Shown: positions 16,573 to 25,785 of the stretch, piece by piece
Position numbering within the stretch: position 1 is the stretch's first letter
Layout of the letters: each line of letters opens with the position of its first letter
Assembly (NCBI GenBank): GCA_937923145.1
Contig: CALAJT010000009.1
Coordinates: forward strand, 33,926 to 97,925
Direction of reading: 5' to 3'
DNA: 64,000 bases
From: an uncultured Rubritalea sp.
GTDB taxonomy: Bacteria > Verrucomicrobiota > Verrucomicrobiia > Verrucomicrobiales > Akkermansiaceae
Notes under the pieces: model-generated
Databases searched by the model: none
What the model was told of the DNA's origin: nothing
What the model saw: only the letters and a program-made list of their open reading frames with translations
Translations under genes and position numbers: made by a program

Positions 16573-17834
16573 ACGAGTTTGAGTAATGAAAGACCTATGA
16601 GTGCGCAGACGATGGAGATAATCCAGAACCTGATAATAACCTGGCTCTCATGCCAGCCTCTTAATTCAAAGTGGTGGTGGATCGGTGCCATGGCGAATAT
16701 ACGTTTCCCTCTAAGTTTAAAACTGCCAACCTGTAGAATCACTGAAACTGCCTCCATTACGAAGACAAAGCCGATGACTACTAGGAGTAGTTCTTGCTTT
16801 GTGCAGATAGCGATTGTTCCGATAGATCCACCGATTGCAAGTGAGCCAGTGTCTCCCATGAATACTTTTGCTGGGTGACAGTTGAACCATAGGAAGCCAA
16901 ATCCAGCTCCTATCATTGCCATGATGAAAACAGTGAGTTCAGCTAGTTGTGGATTGAAAGGAATGTGGATCCGCTCGAAAGATACGATATTACCAGCAAG
17001 GTAAGCTATCACTGCATAAGCCATGCAAGTACTAATGGTGCAACCTGTAGCTAAACCATCAAGACCGTCCGTTAGATTCACTGCGTTCGATGCTCCGATA
17101 ATGATAATGATAAAGAATGGAATAGCGAAGTAAGAAAGATCTAACAGTGGCTTCTTCATGATAGGAACACTGAGAGCACTAATAGGTGTATGCACTGCTT
17201 TCTTTTCCTTCGTTTCATACCAGTAAGCATTCTTATTTGGTAAATCTTTCTCAGCTATCTTTTCTCCGTGTGGAGTGTGAGCAGTGGCTTCTACGCGAGC
17301 TTGTTCTGCAGTAAGTTCTTCACCTTCTAGCCCTGTTCCGAAGAAGAGAATACATGAAGCTATTGCCGCGACTACTGCTTGCCAAACTAACTTAAAACGT
17401 GAGCTTACACCTTCTGAGTTTTTCTTTTTGACTTTAGTGTAGTCGTCCATGAACCCTAGAGCACCTAGTCCGAGCATCACGAACATAGTTACCATGACGA
17501 ATGGATTAGAAATACGACCACAGAGTAGAACAGCGATCGTAACAGTAGCAATAATCATGACGCCACCCATAGTCGGGGTGCCTGCTTTTGCACCGTGTAG
17601 TTCGTGAAGTTTGTGTACTTCAGCAGCGGTTCTGATAGGCTGCCCTATCTTGAGAGATATAAGTCTGCGGATGATGCGTGGTCCCGTCCAGAGAGAAAGT
17701 CCAAATGCGATGAGACATGAGAGTGCAGCACGAACTGTTAGATACTTGAATATATTCAAGAAGCTAAATGTTTCTGCCCATGACTCTCCTGCTAGGTTAG
17801 CCTCATTCCATATTTGGTAGATATAATGTAACAT
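16569..17834 (-). CDS. mraY: Phospho-N-acetylmuramoyl-pentapeptide-transferase (long form)
   Basis: A polytopic membrane enzyme that makes lipid I from UDP-MurNAc-pentapeptide and undecaprenyl phosphate. Motifs: GTPTMGGVMI, FMDDYTKVKK (Asp-Asp pair), NAVNLTDGLDGLA, FNCHPAKVFMGDTGSLAIGG and APIHHHFELRGW. At 421 residues it is about 60 longer than E. coli MraY. The extra residues are mainly a hydrophilic loop of about 45 residues (LEGEELTAEQ through WYETKEKK) between membrane helices before the NAVNLTDGLDG motif. It overlaps murD by 4 bp. Confidence 0.95.
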   Translation of the reverse strand: MLHYIYQIWNEANLAGESWAETFSFLNIFKYLTVRAALSCLIAFGLSLWTGPRIIRRLISLKIGQPIRTAAEVHKLHELHGAKAGTPTMGGVMIIATVTIAVLLCGRISNPFVMVTMFVMLGLGALGFMDDYTKVKKKNSEGVSSRFKLVWQAVVAAIASCILFFGTGLEGEELTAEQARVEATAHTPHGEKIAEKDLPNKNAYWYETKEKKAVHTPISALSVPIMKKPLLDLSYFAIPFFIIIIIGASNAVNLTDGLDGLATGCTISTCMAYAVIAYLAGNIVSFERIHIPFNPQLAELTVFIMAMIGAGFGFLWFNCHPAKVFMGDTGSLAIGGSIGTIAICTKQELLLVVIGFVFVMEAVSVILQVGSFKLRGKRIFAMAPIHHHFELRGWHESQVIIRFWIISIVCALIGLSLLKLV

Positions 17835-17866
17835 TGGTTGTTAAGTTGGTAGGTTGGTAATTTAGT

Positions 17867-19252
17867 TTATTTTGAATCTGTAAATGCTTGTTGCATGACC
17901 TTCTCCATGCCTGCTGCACGACTGCCCTTGAAGAGCACTACGTCTGAAACCACACACTGAGTTTTGAGCCATTCTGCTGCTTCATCATTACTGTTAAAAT
18001 GGAAGGTTTCCCCTCCTCCTTCAATAGCTCCCTGATGAATACCTGCTGCTAGTTCGCCTACGCTGACTGCGATGATACGTCGTCTAGCGGCTAGTTTTCC
18101 TAGTGCGAAGTGCGCTTCATCTGCATGCTCACCGAGCTCAGCCATGTGACCTAGGACAACGTAGCGCTTACCGATGTGGACACCAGCTTCGCTAAGTTCT
18201 GTTAGAGTGTCTATCGCTGCTGCCATAGACTCTGGATTTGCATTGTAGGTATCGTCGAAGATTGTGACTCCGTTTGCTTCGAAGGAACGAAGTCTGCCAC
18301 TAGTTAGCTCAGATTTATTTAAACCCTCTGCTATTTCTTCCGCAGTCATACCCAGTGTGTAGCCTGCTCCTCCAGCGAGGAGAGCGTTTGCCACCATGTG
18401 TCTGCCAACTACAGGGAGATTCACTGAGACTGGCTTTTGACCTTCTACCACTAGATCGAAGTCTGATCCATTGGCTGTCATTTTAAGATTCTCTGCTCTG
18501 ACAGTACCACGTCCATTTCCTACTATCAGGGTATTGGCTTTGGTTTTCTGTTGAAATTTTTCTATGTAATCACAAGCTGCAGATACGATGAAAGTGCCAC
18601 CAGCTGGAAGACATTTAGCTAACTCCCCTTTTTCTTCAGCGATAGCTTCACGTGTCCCCATATTCTCGATGTGAGCGGTGCCTATATTTGTGATGATGCC
18701 AATATCTGGCATCGCTATTGAACAAAGTGGAGCGATTTCTCCAGGATTGTTCATTCCCATTTCCCAAATACAGACTTCATGCTCTTCCTCAGTAGCAAGG
18801 ATACTTAATGGTAGTCCGATATGATTATTGAGATTTCCTAGAGTTGCTGTGATATTGAATTTCACAGAGAGAACTGACTTTGCAAAATCTTTGGTAGATG
18901 TCTTACCATTAGATCCCGTGACGCCGATAACTTTGATATTGAGGTCTCTGCGATACCATGCAGCGAATTGTTGCAGAGCTGTTAGAGTATCTGATACTAA
19001 CACTACAGCTACTCCATCATAATTTACATCTTCAGGAATGTGGCTTACTACAAGAGTTTTAGCTCCTCCATCGATTGCTTTTGTGAGAAAGTCATGAGCA
19101 TCGAAACGCTCTCCTTTTAGTGCAAAGAAAGCGCAGTTTTCACCGATCACCCTGGTGTCTGTAGAGACGGACGTAACGGCGGTAGAGCTGCCCCCATGGC
19201 TTAATACACCGTGAGTTGACTCTACTAATTTATCTAGGGGGATGGTTTTCAT
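17867..19252 (-). CDS. murF: UDP-N-acetylmuramoyl-tripeptide--D-alanyl-D-alanine ligase
   Basis: A 461-residue Mur ligase adding D-Ala-D-Ala to complete the pentapeptide. It has the MurF-type N-terminal domain (VSTDTRVIGENCAFFALKGE, RFDAHDF), P-loop GVTGSNGKTSTKDF, WEMGMNNPGEI and the late motif DDTYNANPESM, which is diagnostic for MurF. Its ATG shares one base with the murE stop codon (TAATG), suggesting translational coupling. Confidence 0.95.
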   Translation of the reverse strand: MKTIPLDKLVESTHGVLSHGGSSTAVTSVSTDTRVIGENCAFFALKGERFDAHDFLTKAIDGGAKTLVVSHIPEDVNYDGVAVVLVSDTLTALQQFAAWYRRDLNIKVIGVTGSNGKTSTKDFAKSVLSVKFNITATLGNLNNHIGLPLSILATEEEHEVCIWEMGMNNPGEIAPLCSIAMPDIGIITNIGTAHIENMGTREAIAEEKGELAKCLPAGGTFIVSAACDYIEKFQQKTKANTLIVGNGRGTVRAENLKMTANGSDFDLVVEGQKPVSVNLPVVGRHMVANALLAGGAGYTLGMTAEEIAEGLNKSELTSGRLRSFEANGVTIFDDTYNANPESMAAAIDTLTELSEAGVHIGKRYVVLGHMAELGEHADEAHFALGKLAARRRIIAVSVGELAAGIHQGAIEGGGETFHFNSNDEAAEWLKTQCVVSDVVLFKGSRAAGMEKVMQQAFTDSK

Positions 19253-20829
19253 TATTCGTCTTCTCTTCTACGTGGTTTAAATTCCTGCTCTTTTTCTTTT
19301 TCCTTCACCTGTGCCATACGCTGCTTGAGGTCATCCACACGGTGTTCACTGAGAACTCTGCGAGCCACAGCACGGTCGTCAAAGTCGATTGTCTCATTAG
19401 CGAATACCTGGTAAGTCTCATGTCCTTTTCCAGCGATGAGGACAAGGTCGCCTGAGCGCCCTATTTTCACAGCTGCTTCTATAGCCTCTGCACGGTCAGT
19501 GATCGCTTGGTATTTCTTACCTTTCATTCCAGCTTCCACCATCTTCATGATTTTTCCTGGATCTTCACTGCGTGGATTATCTGAAGTCACTATGCAGAAG
19601 TCACTATTTTGAGCAGCAGCCTCACCCATAAGCGGGCGCTTGAGATTATCGCGATCTCCACCACAGCCGAAGACTGTGATGAGATTCCTAGGCTCTAGCT
19701 CCTTCAGAGTTGAGCATGCATTTGCAAGTGCGTCTGGTGTGTGAGCGTAATCTACGAAGACGCTCATGCCATTTACATTGCCAACATTTTCCATACGTCC
19801 AGGAACCTGAGGAGCTTCTTCTAAAGCTTTTACTATGTCTCTGATCTTCATACCAGCAGCTGCACATGCAGTGATGGATGAGACGACATTGTAGACATTA
19901 AATTTTCCGATCAATGGGACTTTCACCAAGTAGGACTTCCCTCTCGCATCGAGTTGGAAGCTAGTGCCTTTAAATGTCTGACGAATGCTTGAAATTTTGA
20001 AATCGCTATGGGCACCCATTCCATAAGTCCAAACTGGAAGTCGGTCACCGATAGCTTTTACGATTTTCTTGCCATAGAGATCGTCTAAATTAACTACTGC
20101 TACTGGCTTATACTTTTCTTCAGGAGTAGCAGTTTCTTTCGCCGCGATCATCATCTCGAACAGCTCCATTTTAGCTTCAAAGTAAGCTTGCATGGTGAGG
20201 TGGTAATCTAGGTGGTCTTGGGAAAGGTTAGAAAACACACCTACATCGAATCTAACAGATCCTACACGCTTCTGTTCAAGCCCATGAGAACTCACTTCCA
20301 TGGCGACGCCACGGCATGAATTGTCAACCATCTCACGGAGTAGTCCGTGAAGAGCTACCGCTGCTGGTGTGGTGTGAGTGGCCACGTATTCGTCCGCTCC
20401 GTTATCAAATTTGATAGTGCCGATAAGACCTGCACGTCTCCAAATATCCTTCATCACATGGTGGATGAGATAAGTCGAAGTAGTCTTGCCATTCGTGCCT
20501 GTGACTCCGATGATTTTAAGAGCGGCTGATGGATTACCATAAAAACTGTCTGCTACAGAAGCTAAGGCAATGGTTGAGTTCTTAACATGCACCCATGCTA
20601 CTTTAGATTCTTGCTCAGGACTGGCAGCTCTCTCAGCCACTATGAGAACGGCGCCTTGCTCGATAGCTTGATCGATAAATTTAGCTCCATCGACTGAACC
20701 CTTTACAGCTACAAATGCGCTACCAGGCTTAACCTCTCTGCTATCAGAGGTGACGTATTCGACTACAGCATCGAGATTCCCTGATGCTATAGCGTTATCT
20801 AAATTGGTGATGATTTCTTTGATTTTCAT
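19252..20829 (-). CDS. murE: UDP-N-acetylmuramoyl-tripeptide ligase, meso-DAP type
   Basis: A 525-residue Mur ligase. P-loop GVTGTNGKTTSTYLI, TTPAAVALHGLL, and the C-terminal TSDNPRSEDP. The D-N-P-R motif is that of enzymes adding meso-diaminopimelate rather than lysine, so the organism should have DAP-type peptidoglycan. The last 30 residues are a charged Lys/Glu-rich extension not found in E. coli MurE. Starts 1 bp after the ftsI stop. Confidence 0.95.
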   Translation of the reverse strand: MKIKEIITNLDNAIASGNLDAVVEYVTSDSREVKPGSAFVAVKGSVDGAKFIDQAIEQGAVLIVAERAASPEQESKVAWVHVKNSTIALASVADSFYGNPSAALKIIGVTGTNGKTTSTYLIHHVMKDIWRRAGLIGTIKFDNGADEYVATHTTPAAVALHGLLREMVDNSCRGVAMEVSSHGLEQKRVGSVRFDVGVFSNLSQDHLDYHLTMQAYFEAKMELFEMMIAAKETATPEEKYKPVAVVNLDDLYGKKIVKAIGDRLPVWTYGMGAHSDFKISSIRQTFKGTSFQLDARGKSYLVKVPLIGKFNVYNVVSSITACAAAGMKIRDIVKALEEAPQVPGRMENVGNVNGMSVFVDYAHTPDALANACSTLKELEPRNLITVFGCGGDRDNLKRPLMGEAAAQNSDFCIVTSDNPRSEDPGKIMKMVEAGMKGKKYQAITDRAEAIEAAVKIGRSGDLVLIAGKGHETYQVFANETIDFDDRAVARRVLSEHRVDDLKQRMAQVKEKEKEQEFKPRRREDE

Positions 20830-20830
20830 G

Positions 20831-22738
20831 TTATCTACTAGCAGCTCCGGCTAATGGCTCAGTAATTTCTTCTGTAGGAGTGAGTCCCTTGTAGGCAGCT
20901 ACGCGCTTCATAGTCTCTCTCCATATCGGAGCGGCTACGGTGCCGCCACCTAGGTTATATTCCTTCTTTGCCCGCGGATTCTGGAGCACTACTACGCAGA
21001 CAAACTCGGGGTTGTCAATCGGTAGCATACCTGCAAATGAAACTGTTTTCTTAGTGTCTGAATAACCGCCGTTTTCTGCCATCATCGCGGTACCTGTTTT
21101 GCCACCTTCTGTGTAACCTTGAACATCTGCACTCGTCGCAGTTCCTCCCTTTTGGACTACTTTTTCTAGAGCTTCTCTGACTTTCGCACAGGTTCTCTCG
21201 GTAAATACTCTGCGTACTGCCTTTGGCTTAAATTCAACTACGGCTTCACCACGGTAGTTATCTACCTTTTTAACGATTCGAGTCTTCATGAGCTTACCGC
21301 CGTTCGCTATTATACAATAGAAATTTGCGATCTGAAGTGGTGTAACATTTAAGCCATAACCAAAACTATTTCTGGAAAAATCCACCATATTTTTGTGGTC
21401 TCTTACTATTCCCGCACTTTCGCTCCCCACACCTAGACCAGTTGTTTCACCGAAACCACAATCTTTAACATATTTCATAAAGCGTTCATATCCTAACTGC
21501 TTAGCTAACATATAAGTCCCTACATTATTAGACTTCTGTAGGATTCCCCAGACTGGGAGATAGGCTTTAGGGTATTCATCACGCACCCAGAGTTTACCTT
21601 CACGATAAAATCCATTGTGGCAGAAAACTTTGCTATCGATCGTTTTCAGCCCGTCATTCACAGCGGCTGCTACAGCCATTAATTTAAAGGTGGATCCAGG
21701 TTCGTATTGACCTTGGATACCGAAGTTATAGCCATGCTTTACGATATTTTTACGAGTATTCAGATTATAATGCGGTCGACTAGCGAAACCAAGAACATGC
21801 CCATTCTTAGGATTCATCACGATAATAGTCGCTAGCTCAGGATCGAATTCCTCAACAGCAATATCGAGTTGTTCATCCACGATTGCTTGGATACCCATGT
21901 CGATAGTGAGCTGGACATTATTACCATTGATAGGAGCTAAAATACTTCCCTTATAGGCAGGCATCACCTCACCACTGAGGTCACGCATCTCTTTCTTGTA
22001 GCCATGTCTTCCTGCAAGATGTTCTTCGTAAGCATATTCGATACCGCTGATTCCTCTTTCAATATTGGAGTCCGCAGTCGTCCCCTCATAGCCCAGTAGG
22101 TGCGTGAGTAATGTCGGAGACTTATAGAATCTCTTCATGTTTTCATCAAATCTAAAACCTTTGATATTCTTTTTCTTGATAAGCTCCTTCAGGCGATATG
22201 CCAGATCAGGAGCGATATCGGTTACGATAGACTTATCGTAAGGCTTCGCATTCACATCTATAAGAGCTTTAAGCGCACCTTTTGACATACCTAAAGGACG
22301 AGCTAGCTCAGCACATGCATAGTCTAAATGCTTTTGCACATACCAATCTTTAGTGTGATCCTCCATCAGTAGCTTTCTACTGCGCATCTTGATTTTCTTG
22401 CCGCGAGTCTTGTCATCCCATGTCGCCCACTCTGGAGTCTGGGTAAGCTGCTGGACTGCTATCCCTCTCGCTACTGTTCTAGGCTCCAGAAGGTGATACT
22501 TATCGACCTTCAGCGTTTTAGAAATAATACTTTTAGCGATAATTTCGCCTTTTGCATCTACAATAGTGCCTCTTTTAGCGAGAAGCGGATAAGTTTTTTC
22601 GTAAGGTTTTCCTGCGGTTTTCTCATACTCTTCACGATCCGTAGCCTGAAGATAAACGAGACGCACCGACAACGCACTAAGCCCGACCACTAAGGTTAGG
22701 CAGAGGATGATGCATCGATGTAGTGCTTTTTTATCCAT
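20831..22738 (-). CDS. ftsI: Septal peptidoglycan transpeptidase (FtsI/PBP)
   Basis: A 635-residue class B penicillin-binding protein with an N-terminal membrane helix (residues about 8-30), a dimerisation domain and a transpeptidase domain. Active-site motifs: Ser349-x-x-Lys352 in YEPGSTFKL, SNN at 403-405, and KTGT at 547-550. The middle segment KGFRFDENMKRFYKSPTLLT followed by LLGYEG is typical. It cross-links septal peptidoglycan with FtsW. Slightly longer than E. coli FtsI (588) because of an insertion in the pedestal domain near residues 105-135. Confidence 0.95.
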   Translation of the reverse strand: MDKKALHRCIILCLTLVVGLSALSVRLVYLQATDREEYEKTAGKPYEKTYPLLAKRGTIVDAKGEIIAKSIISKTLKVDKYHLLEPRTVARGIAVQQLTQTPEWATWDDKTRGKKIKMRSRKLLMEDHTKDWYVQKHLDYACAELARPLGMSKGALKALIDVNAKPYDKSIVTDIAPDLAYRLKELIKKKNIKGFRFDENMKRFYKSPTLLTHLLGYEGTTADSNIERGISGIEYAYEEHLAGRHGYKKEMRDLSGEVMPAYKGSILAPINGNNVQLTIDMGIQAIVDEQLDIAVEEFDPELATIIVMNPKNGHVLGFASRPHYNLNTRKNIVKHGYNFGIQGQYEPGSTFKLMAVAAAVNDGLKTIDSKVFCHNGFYREGKLWVRDEYPKAYLPVWGILQKSNNVGTYMLAKQLGYERFMKYVKDCGFGETTGLGVGSESAGIVRDHKNMVDFSRNSFGYGLNVTPLQIANFYCIIANGGKLMKTRIVKKVDNYRGEAVVEFKPKAVRRVFTERTCAKVREALEKVVQKGGTATSADVQGYTEGGKTGTAMMAENGGYSDTKKTVSFAGMLPIDNPEFVCVVVLQNPRAKKEYNLGGGTVAAPIWRETMKRVAAYKGLTPTEEITEPLAGAASR

Positions 22739-22750
22739 TTTGTTTTCTGA

Positions 22751-23092
22751 TTATTGAATGTCTGTTTGAGCTTGCTTGATGCCATCAGCACCTGGGTCCA
22801 CCATCTCGAATTGTGATGGTGTTGTCTCACGGAGTGTAGAGTGCTGAATGATTAGTGCCTCCTTGAGAAGGTAACGGTCTAGTTTGCGGTCGATTTTCAC
22901 ATTCACCATAGCTACTGCCTCGTGGTTTTGTTCGATTTCCTTCTGAGCAGCGTCTACTTTTCTAGCTATCTCTACGTCCTTATTCTTGGCATACGCATGC
23001 ATCACCCCACCAGATGTCAGGATGAATGCAGCGATTCCTAGTAGGACTAGCTCGCTAACACTGAAATGTTTCTTTTTTCTTTTTGCATTCAT
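22751..23092 (-). CDS. ftsL: FtsL-like division protein
   Basis: A 113-residue bitopic protein: basic N-terminus (MNAKRKKKHF), one membrane helix (SELVLLGIAAFILTSGGVMH, residues about 13-32) and a heptad-type helix (ARKVDAAQKEIEQNHEAVAM). It has the size, topology and cluster position (between rsmH and ftsI) of FtsL, which poorly conserves its sequence. FtsL forms the FtsQLB complex that activates FtsWI. Assignment rests on position and topology. Confidence 0.75.
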   Translation of the reverse strand: MNAKRKKKHFSVSELVLLGIAAFILTSGGVMHAYAKNKDVEIARKVDAAQKEIEQNHEAVAMVNVKIDRKLDRYLLKEALIIQHSTLRETTPSQFEMVDPGADGIKQAQTDIQ

Positions 23093-23113
23093 ATCGTTTG
23101 TTTCAGTTAATGG

Positions 23114-24148
23114 TTACACACGCTCTGCCACGCGCATGATCGCGCTTCGGGAGCGAGTATTTCTCTTTATTTCTTGCTCTGCTGCTTTGATTGGTTTTCT
23201 GCTTATGTTCTTAAAAAAGTATTCTGGATTTGGTCTAGGCGCGGGCCACTCCTTTTTGTCTATCTCCTCTGCACTCGTCTGCTTAATGAAGCGCTTTACC
23301 ATTCTGTCCTCTAGACTGTGGAAGCTGATCACACAGAGTCTTCCGCCAGGAGCTAAGAATGACTCAGCTGTATCTAACAGACCTCGGAGAGATCCTAACT
23401 CGTCATTGACTTCGATACGTAGAGCTTGGAAAACTTTAGTTGCTGGGTGAATCTTCTTTCCGTAGCGAGGCGAGCAAATTTCTATTCTCTCTGCTAGCTG
23501 AGTAGTCGCAGTAAATGGCCGACTCACTCGCTCTTCACAGATCATCTTAGCGATCTTGCGTGATGACCTCTCTTCGCCATACTGCCAGAAGATCCTTGCG
23601 AGATCCGCCTCATCCCAATGATTCACTATATCTGCCGCGGTCTCTCCTTCATCGCTCATGCGCATGTCGAGTGGACCTTCTTTAGAAAATGAGAATCCAC
23701 GATCTGCTTCATCGAACTGTCGTGATGAAACTCCTAGGTCTACCAGCACACCATCGACCTTAAATACACCGATCTGTTCTAATAGCGCCTGAGTATCTGT
23801 GAAGTTACCTTTTACTGGGATAAATCTGTCTCCAAATCTCTGTAATCGACGCCCTGCATAAGCAAGAGCCTCAGGATCACGGTCAATACCATAAACTATA
23901 GCGCCCGCTTCGAGCATCTTTTCAGTATGCCCTCCACCACCTAAAGTCCCGTCTACTAGAACCTTCCCAGTAGCTGGAGCCATGAAGTGTACCGCTTCTT
24001 CTAAAAGCACAGTTTCGTGGTAATGCTCTAAATCTTCAGAAGAACTGCTCATTGCCTTCCCAGAATCACAGCAATAAGCATCCATATTCACAGCGGAGAT
24101 AAATCCCTCTGGAATGCCTGATACTAGTTGTGGTTCCCTCTTAAACAT
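23114..24148 (-). CDS. rsmH: 16S rRNA (cytosine1402-N4)-methyltransferase RsmH
   Basis: SAM-dependent methyltransferase acting on 16S rRNA C1402. Motifs: YHETVLLEEAV, VLVDGTLGGGGHTEKML (SAM site), VDGVLVDLGVSSRQFD, RGFSF, GPLDMRM, FQALRIEVNDEL and VISFHSLEDRMVK. From the ATG at 24148 the protein is 344 residues; about 32 residues precede the usual start, and a second ATG at 24052 (MSSSSEDLEH) would give standard length. The longer form starts 11 bp after mraZ, so either is possible. Confidence 0.95.
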   Translation of the reverse strand: MFKREPQLVSGIPEGFISAVNMDAYCCDSGKAMSSSSEDLEHYHETVLLEEAVHFMAPATGKVLVDGTLGGGGHTEKMLEAGAIVYGIDRDPEALAYAGRRLQRFGDRFIPVKGNFTDTQALLEQIGVFKVDGVLVDLGVSSRQFDEADRGFSFSKEGPLDMRMSDEGETAADIVNHWDEADLARIFWQYGEERSSRKIAKMICEERVSRPFTATTQLAERIEICSPRYGKKIHPATKVFQALRIEVNDELGSLRGLLDTAESFLAPGGRLCVISFHSLEDRMVKRFIKQTSAEEIDKKEWPAPRPNPEYFFKNISRKPIKAAEQEIKRNTRSRSAIMRVAERV

Positions 24149-24159
24149 TGTGTTTCTAT

Positions 24160-24624
24160 TTAGAAAAAGTCTACTTCCTCATTTAGCCTTTCGGTTTCTT
24201 CGTCTTCGCTGATCTTCATTGCTTGGTAGTTTTCCAGGCTAAGTATTTCAAAATAAGTCCCTCTTCCCACTAGCTTGATCGCCTCACCGGATTCAATACC
24301 AGGACGTTCACACCATGCTTTAGGAATAAGTAGCTTACCTTGTTCACTCATGCTGCCTTTCTGACATTTAGAGTGGAGTTTGCCTTTCATTTTCTTCTTC
24401 TGAGCAGGTGACCACTCTTCCATTCCATCTACAGTCTTGAGCATGTCATCATACTCTTCCTCTGTAAGGATTCTTAAAGTCGGGAGCCCGTAACTTGATG
24501 ATTGCAATAGCCTCAATTGACCACTCCCCGCCACATGGCGCCAATCAGAAGGCACTGAAACCCTACACTTAGGATCTAGTTTGTGTTCAAAAGCTCCCTG
24601 GAGAGCATGTTCTGATTGATTCAT
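24160..24624 (-). CDS. mraZ: Transcriptional regulator MraZ
   Basis: A 154-residue protein with two SpoVT/AbrB-like half domains: FEHKLDPKCRVSVPSDWR at residues 13-30 and MSEQGKLLIPKAWCERPG in the second half (the usual D-x-x-G-R pattern is weakened in both). MraZ binds repeats ahead of its own gene and controls the dcw cluster. It is the first gene of the cluster here, as usual. I could not identify a clear set of direct repeats upstream for it to bind. Confidence 0.92.
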   Translation of the reverse strand: MNQSEHALQGAFEHKLDPKCRVSVPSDWRHVAGSGQLRLLQSSSYGLPTLRILTEEEYDDMLKTVDGMEEWSPAQKKKMKGKLHSKCQKGSMSEQGKLLIPKAWCERPGIESGEAIKLVGRGTYFEILSLENYQAMKISEDEETERLNEEVDFF

Positions 24625-24698
24625 TTAGGTATACTGTTTGTTCGATTGAGGGGGAGAAAAAAGCTTTAAAAACAAGCTCTTAATCGCTCTAGCACACA

Positions 24699-24728
24699 TT
24701 TTTACACTTTAGTACACTTCGATGTCAA
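24699..24728 (-). promoter_or_regulatory. Candidate sigma-70 promoter for the dcw cluster
   Basis: On the minus strand a perfect TTGACA (24723-24728) is followed after 16 bp by TGTAAA, or after 17 bp by GTAAAA. It lies about 75 bp ahead of the mraZ ATG. The -35 match is perfect, the -10 is moderate. Confidence 0.4.
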
Positions 24729-25197
24729 CCCTAAAACTCCTCAAACACGGTAAAAATAGTAAGTTTTTTGTTCATTGTTAGTAGATTATCAACATTTATT
24801 GACTATTTCCAAGGAGAATCTGATTTTCAATACATTTGAGAATTGATATTCCCTCATGAGAGATCAAATCTCGTATTTCACGAAGATTTGTAAATTACCT
24901 GAAAAAAATTTGACTCTAATGCGTTCCTTTCTAGATTGCACAATAAGGCTATAAAATATTACTCAGCCAAATTTTCATCACAGCGTTGTGAACAGACATG
25001 GGATTCTTATGATCTCGTCTTTACAAAACGAGTTCTAATAAAAATATCGGTAGTGTAATTTCACGCAATCCGACTCCCTATATCAAAATGCGTGGGACTC
25101 TTTCCACAATTTAATGCTTAGTAAAAGTGGTCTTTAGCGGATAATTCGATTCGCGATTAAGTCAAAATCAACTAACAGAAAACAAAACGATAACAGT
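24729..25197. other. Intergenic region between mraZ and the DUF2383 gene
   Basis: About 470 bp of AT-rich DNA without a supported gene. It must carry divergent promoters. A weak hairpin (CTCGT with ACGAG, 9-nt loop) lies near 25014-25032. The leader just before the DUF2383 gene is A/C-rich (AACAAAACGATAACAGT) with no ribosome binding site. Confidence 0.5.
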
Positions 25198-25653
25198 ATG
25201 AATACTACAAATAACCAAACTGAAAAATGTATTGACGTCTGTAATAGTCTACTTGCTGGTGAGATATCAGCCGTCGAGACGTATGATATTGCAATTAAAA
25301 AATTTGGTGGTCATCCGACTATTGGGAGACTAACTCAGATCCGAGATGAGCACTCCAATGCTGTAAGCAAACTACGCCAGAATGTAGTCAGTATGGGCGG
25401 AGAGCCGAAGGAAGGATCTGGCCTATGGGGTGCGACTACTAAGACCATTCAGCACACCGCTAACCTCTTCGGTAAAGAGTCTGCTCTAGAATCACTTCAG
25501 ACAGGAGAAAAACACGGACAAAACGAATACCAAGATGCACTAGGTAATGAAGACGTCCTAGCTGACTGCAAGTCCCTCATCCAAGACGAACTGCTGCCGA
25601 AAGTGAACTCTAATATACTCACTCTCGAACAACTTGAAGACCAAGTTGACTAG
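25198..25653 (+). CDS. Ferritin-like four-helix protein, DUF2383 family
   Basis: A 151-residue, all-helical protein. The order of conserved acidic/His positions (LLAGEISAVETYDIAIKK, then IRDEHSNAVSKL, then EKHGQNEYQDAL) fits the DUF2383 (PA2169-type) ferritin-like family, in which Glu and His residues could form a metal site. The role is not established; members often respond to stress. It has its own strong terminator downstream, so it is monocistronic. Confidence 0.82.
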   Translation: MNTTNNQTEKCIDVCNSLLAGEISAVETYDIAIKKFGGHPTIGRLTQIRDEHSNAVSKLRQNVVSMGGEPKEGSGLWGATTKTIQHTANLFGKESALESLQTGEKHGQNEYQDALGNEDVLADCKSLIQDELLPKVNSNILTLEQLEDQVD

Positions 25654-25710
25654 ATTCCACAATTGTTCTCATTCATAGCTGAATACTAACAGTTGTGCCA
25701 ATGCAAGCCG

Positions 25711-25752
25711 AGCCCCACATCTTCCATTTCAATAGGTGTGGGGCTTTTGTAT
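25711..25752 (+). terminator. Rho-independent terminator after the DUF2383 gene
   Basis: A perfect 9-bp stem, AGCCCCACA (25711-25719) with TGTGGGGCT (25737-25745), 17-nt loop, followed by TTTGTATTT. Confidence 0.85.
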
Positions 25753-25785
25753 TTCTATCTAACTAAATATCACCACTAAATAACA

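Noticed and set aside
24625..25197. MraZ-binding direct repeats upstream of mraZ
   Set aside because: No regularly spaced TGGGN repeats could be found on the minus strand.
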